Below, in pieces: positions 42,692 to 43,596 of a stretch of DNA of 43,596 nucleotides (position 1 is its first letter; every line of letters starts with the position of its first letter). The position numbers and the translations under genes are program-made. The DNA is from Alphaproteobacteria bacterium. Its GTDB lineage: Bacteria; Pseudomonadota; Alphaproteobacteria; Caulobacterales; Caulobacteraceae. Under the pieces are notes generated by a model. The model saw nothing but the letters and a program-made list of their open reading frames with translations. It was not told the DNA's origin and did no database searches. The DNA is taken from assembly GCA_018820665.1 (NCBI GenBank), contig JAHJNW010000030.1:1-43596 (forward strand), read 5' to 3'.

Positions 42692-42784
42692 TTACAGCGA
42701 ACGTCGACATCGCATCGGGCTGCAGCCAAGGGTGCACAGGCCGGCGTCGCGGGCGGTTCGGGGGAAGGGCGTGTAGTCCCGCAT
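42692..42784 (-). CDS. Putative 30-residue leader peptide downstream of the SAM riboswitch
   Basis: ATG at 42784 is preceded by GGGAG (42791-42795 on the minus strand) at 6-nt spacing, a good ribosome binding site. The frame starts MRDYTPFPRTARDAGLCTLG and ends CRRSL at TAA 42692-42694. It has three Cys in the last 14 residues and two Met. It lies in the leader between the aptamer and the receptor gene, 121 nt upstream of the receptor start. Expression is not proven; the ribosome binding site may be a target of the switch. Confidence 0.45.
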   Translation of the reverse strand: MRDYTPFPRTARDAGLCTLGCSPMRCRRSL

Positions 42785-42851
42785 GGTCGTCTCCCACTCG
42801 ATCGGGAACTCTCGCGGTGACAGATGGAGGGAGTCCGGGCGCGGCCCGGGC
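42785..42851 (-). promoter_or_regulatory. Expression platform of the SAM riboswitch
   Basis: Directly after the aptamer, minus strand. CCGGGC and GCCCGG form a hairpin (about 42834-42849). CATCTG (42817-42822) can pair with CAGATG of the P1 3' strand, and CTC with GAG, giving a structure that competes with P1. CTCCC (about 42826-42830) could otherwise pair with GGGAG, the ribosome binding site of the leader ORF. No T-tract is seen, so control of translation (or Rho) is more likely than intrinsic termination. Confidence 0.5.
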
Positions 42852-42960
42852 TCTCATCTGCCGCGACCCGGGGAGGGGTCCCGAAGGAGTTGGCACCTTA
42901 CGGAGGTCCGCAGGTTGCCCCGACGTCAAAGGGCCTATCCCTCAGCCGGTCTCGATGAGC
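42852..42960 (-). ncRNA. SAM-I-family riboswitch aptamer (S box)
   Basis: On the minus strand the aptamer runs from CTCATC (P1 5', 42959-42954) to GATGAG (P1 3', 42858-42853), a perfect 6-bp closing stem. Between them lie the S-box hallmarks in order: GAGGGATAGGCCC and TTTGAC (P2 with kink-turn), CGGGGCAACC, a short P3 hairpin (CGGACCTCCG), AAGGTGCCAACTCC, and a P4 hairpin (GGGACCC/GGGTC), ending GCAGATGAG. This matches the SAM-I consensus GAGGGA-GGCCC-TGA-GGCAACC-GGTGCxAA-TCC. It binds S-adenosylmethionine and in known cases turns expression off. Confidence 0.9.
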
Positions 42961-42966
42961 AGATTG

Positions 42967-42995
42967 AATATTGCGGTGCGTCATAAACGGATCAA
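42967..42995 (-). promoter_or_regulatory. Promoter of the riboswitch/TonB receptor transcript
   Basis: On the minus strand TTGATC (-35; 42995-42990) and AATATT (-10; 42972-42967) are 17 nt apart. Transcription would start near 42960, at the first bases of the aptamer. It lies just behind the rplI terminator. Confidence 0.65.
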
Positions 42996-43006
42996 GTCCG
43001 TGACAG

Positions 43007-43045
43007 AAAAAAGTTCGGCGGCGCGGGGTCTCCCCCACGCCGCCG
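43007..43045 (-). terminator. Rho-independent terminator of rplI
   Basis: CGGCGGCG-C-GGGG (43016-43028) pairs with CCCC-A-CGCCGCCG (43033-43045), with one mismatch and a 4-nt loop. On the minus strand it is followed by AAC and six T (43007-43012). Confidence 0.9.
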
Positions 43046-43070
43046 TGACTTTCGCACATCAGGCCGAGGT

Positions 43071-43596
43071 TCAGGCTTCCGAACCGAGACCGTCCTGCTG
43101 GCCGGCGCCGCCGGCGACCATGTCCTTGGCCTGTTCAAGGGCTTCGGCGCGGTCCTGGTCGTAGGCGGACTTGATGACGTCCTCGCCCTTGGCCTGACGC
43201 TCGGCTTCGTCGGCCGAACGGGCGATGTTGATCTTGACCGTGGCGGAGACCTCGGCGTGCAGGCGAACCTGCACCTCGTGGACGCCGAGGGTCTTGATCG
43301 CGGTGTTGAGCACGACCTGCGAGCGCTCGACCTTGCCGCCTTCGGCCTGGATGGCCTCGGAGACGTCGCGGCCGGCGACCGAACCGTACAGCTGACCCGT
43401 CTCACCGGCTTGCCGGATCATGACGTAGGTCTGGCCGTCGATCTTGTCGGCGACCTTCTGCGCTTCGGACTTGTTCTTCTCGTTGCGGGCCTCGATGGCG
43501 GCGCGGTCGAGTTCGAACGCCTTCAGGTTCGCCGACGTGGCCCGACGGGCCTTGTCGCGCGGCAGAAGGAAGTTACGGGCGAAGCCGTCCTTGACG
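43071..43596 (-). CDS. rplI: 50S ribosomal protein L9, N-terminus cut by window edge
   Basis: The minus-strand frame is open from the window edge to TGA at 43071, 174 residues visible. It starts inside the conserved L9 N-domain ([16 protein letters not shown]), so about 20 residues are missing. The long connecting helix follows ([20 protein letters not shown]), then the C-domain ([36 protein letters not shown]). The tail after this ([20 protein letters not shown] and onward) is the acidic extension often found in alphaproteobacterial L9. It binds 23S rRNA. A strong terminator follows, so the receptor transcript is separate. Confidence 0.95.
   Translation of the reverse strand, partial: VKDGFARNFLLPRDKARRATSANLKAFELDRAAIEARNEKNKSEAQKVADKIDGQTYVMIRQAGETGQLYGSVAGRDVSEAIQAEGGKVERSQVVLNTAIKTLGVHEVQVRLHAEVSATVKINIARSADEAERQAKGEDVIKSAYDQDRAEALEQAKDMVAGGAGQQDGLGSEA

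Noticed and set aside
42684-42929. 81-codon minus-strand frame across the SAM riboswitch
   Set aside because: It overlaps the aptamer and expression platform, whose conserved bases are explained by RNA structure, and it has no ribosome binding site. The 30-codon ORF in another frame is better supported.
1-43596. CRISPR arrays, tRNA/rRNA genes, insertion sequences, prophage or integrase genes
   Set aside because: None seen: no regularly spaced repeats beyond the short CTAGCCC array, no tRNA T-loop with matching stems, and no transposase or recombinase motifs in any frame.

Overview
The window is GC-rich chromosomal DNA of an alphaproteobacterium, most likely Caulobacterales and close to Brevundimonas. 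The basis is gene content and style: three TonB-dependent receptors, an HWE histidine kinase with a 'FAT GUY' type receiver, paired cspA-like genes, short-form QueF, and very high third-position GC. The assignment rests on recognition of families, not on a database search. Almost all of the window is coding. No tRNA, rRNA, CRISPR, integrase or insertion sequence was seen.

Layout. 1-2.8 kb: 3' part of ribonuclease R (rnr, cut by the window edge) and a DUF1622 membrane protein. 2.9-6.3 kb: a reverse-transsulfuration operon with a CBS-domain cystathionine beta-synthase, an exported alpha/beta hydrolase and a cystathionine gamma-lyase/synthase. 6.3-9.1 kb: small genes, two cold-shock proteins with a shared upstream region and their terminators, and a TorF-like porin. 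9.1-10.7 kb: nitronate monooxygenase and queF, divergent around a cluster of five GGGACA sites. 10.7-16.2 kb: a divergent YjfIJKLMC-type membrane-stress island with DUF1190, DUF350, DUF2491 and a K+ channel on the minus strand, and DUF2170, PspA and an ATP-grasp ligase on the plus strand. 16.2-18.1 kb: a divergent SDR/AraC pair. 18.1-21.6 kb: a siderophore TonB receptor, a PepSY membrane protein and a small membrane protein. 21.7-26.2 kb: DUF817, an HWE kinase/receiver pair and a type-B carboxylesterase.

26.2-36.6 kb is a sugar-utilisation locus: GH1 beta-glucosidase divergent from LacI, a TonB receptor, a GH144-like glucanase, an ABC binding protein and two permeases. Genes from LacI onward are mostly joined by 1-4 nt stop/start overlaps, and the locus has no ABC ATPase. 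36.6-43.6 kb: a hypothetical protein, dnaB, a small secreted protein, a TonB receptor, and the 3' part of rplI (cut by the window edge).

The most interesting element lies between the last TonB receptor and rplI. It is a clear SAM-I-family riboswitch (about 42852-42960, minus strand) directly downstream of a recognisable promoter. It is followed by a 30-codon leader ORF whose Shine-Dalgarno can pair with the expression platform. This puts an outer-membrane receptor under S-adenosylmethionine control and suggests uptake of a methionine- or sulfur-related compound. The second point of interest is the Yjf island: its YjfI gene has an in-frame N-terminal extension resembling a ribbon-helix-helix domain, encoded right next to 7-bp repeats in the divergent promoter.
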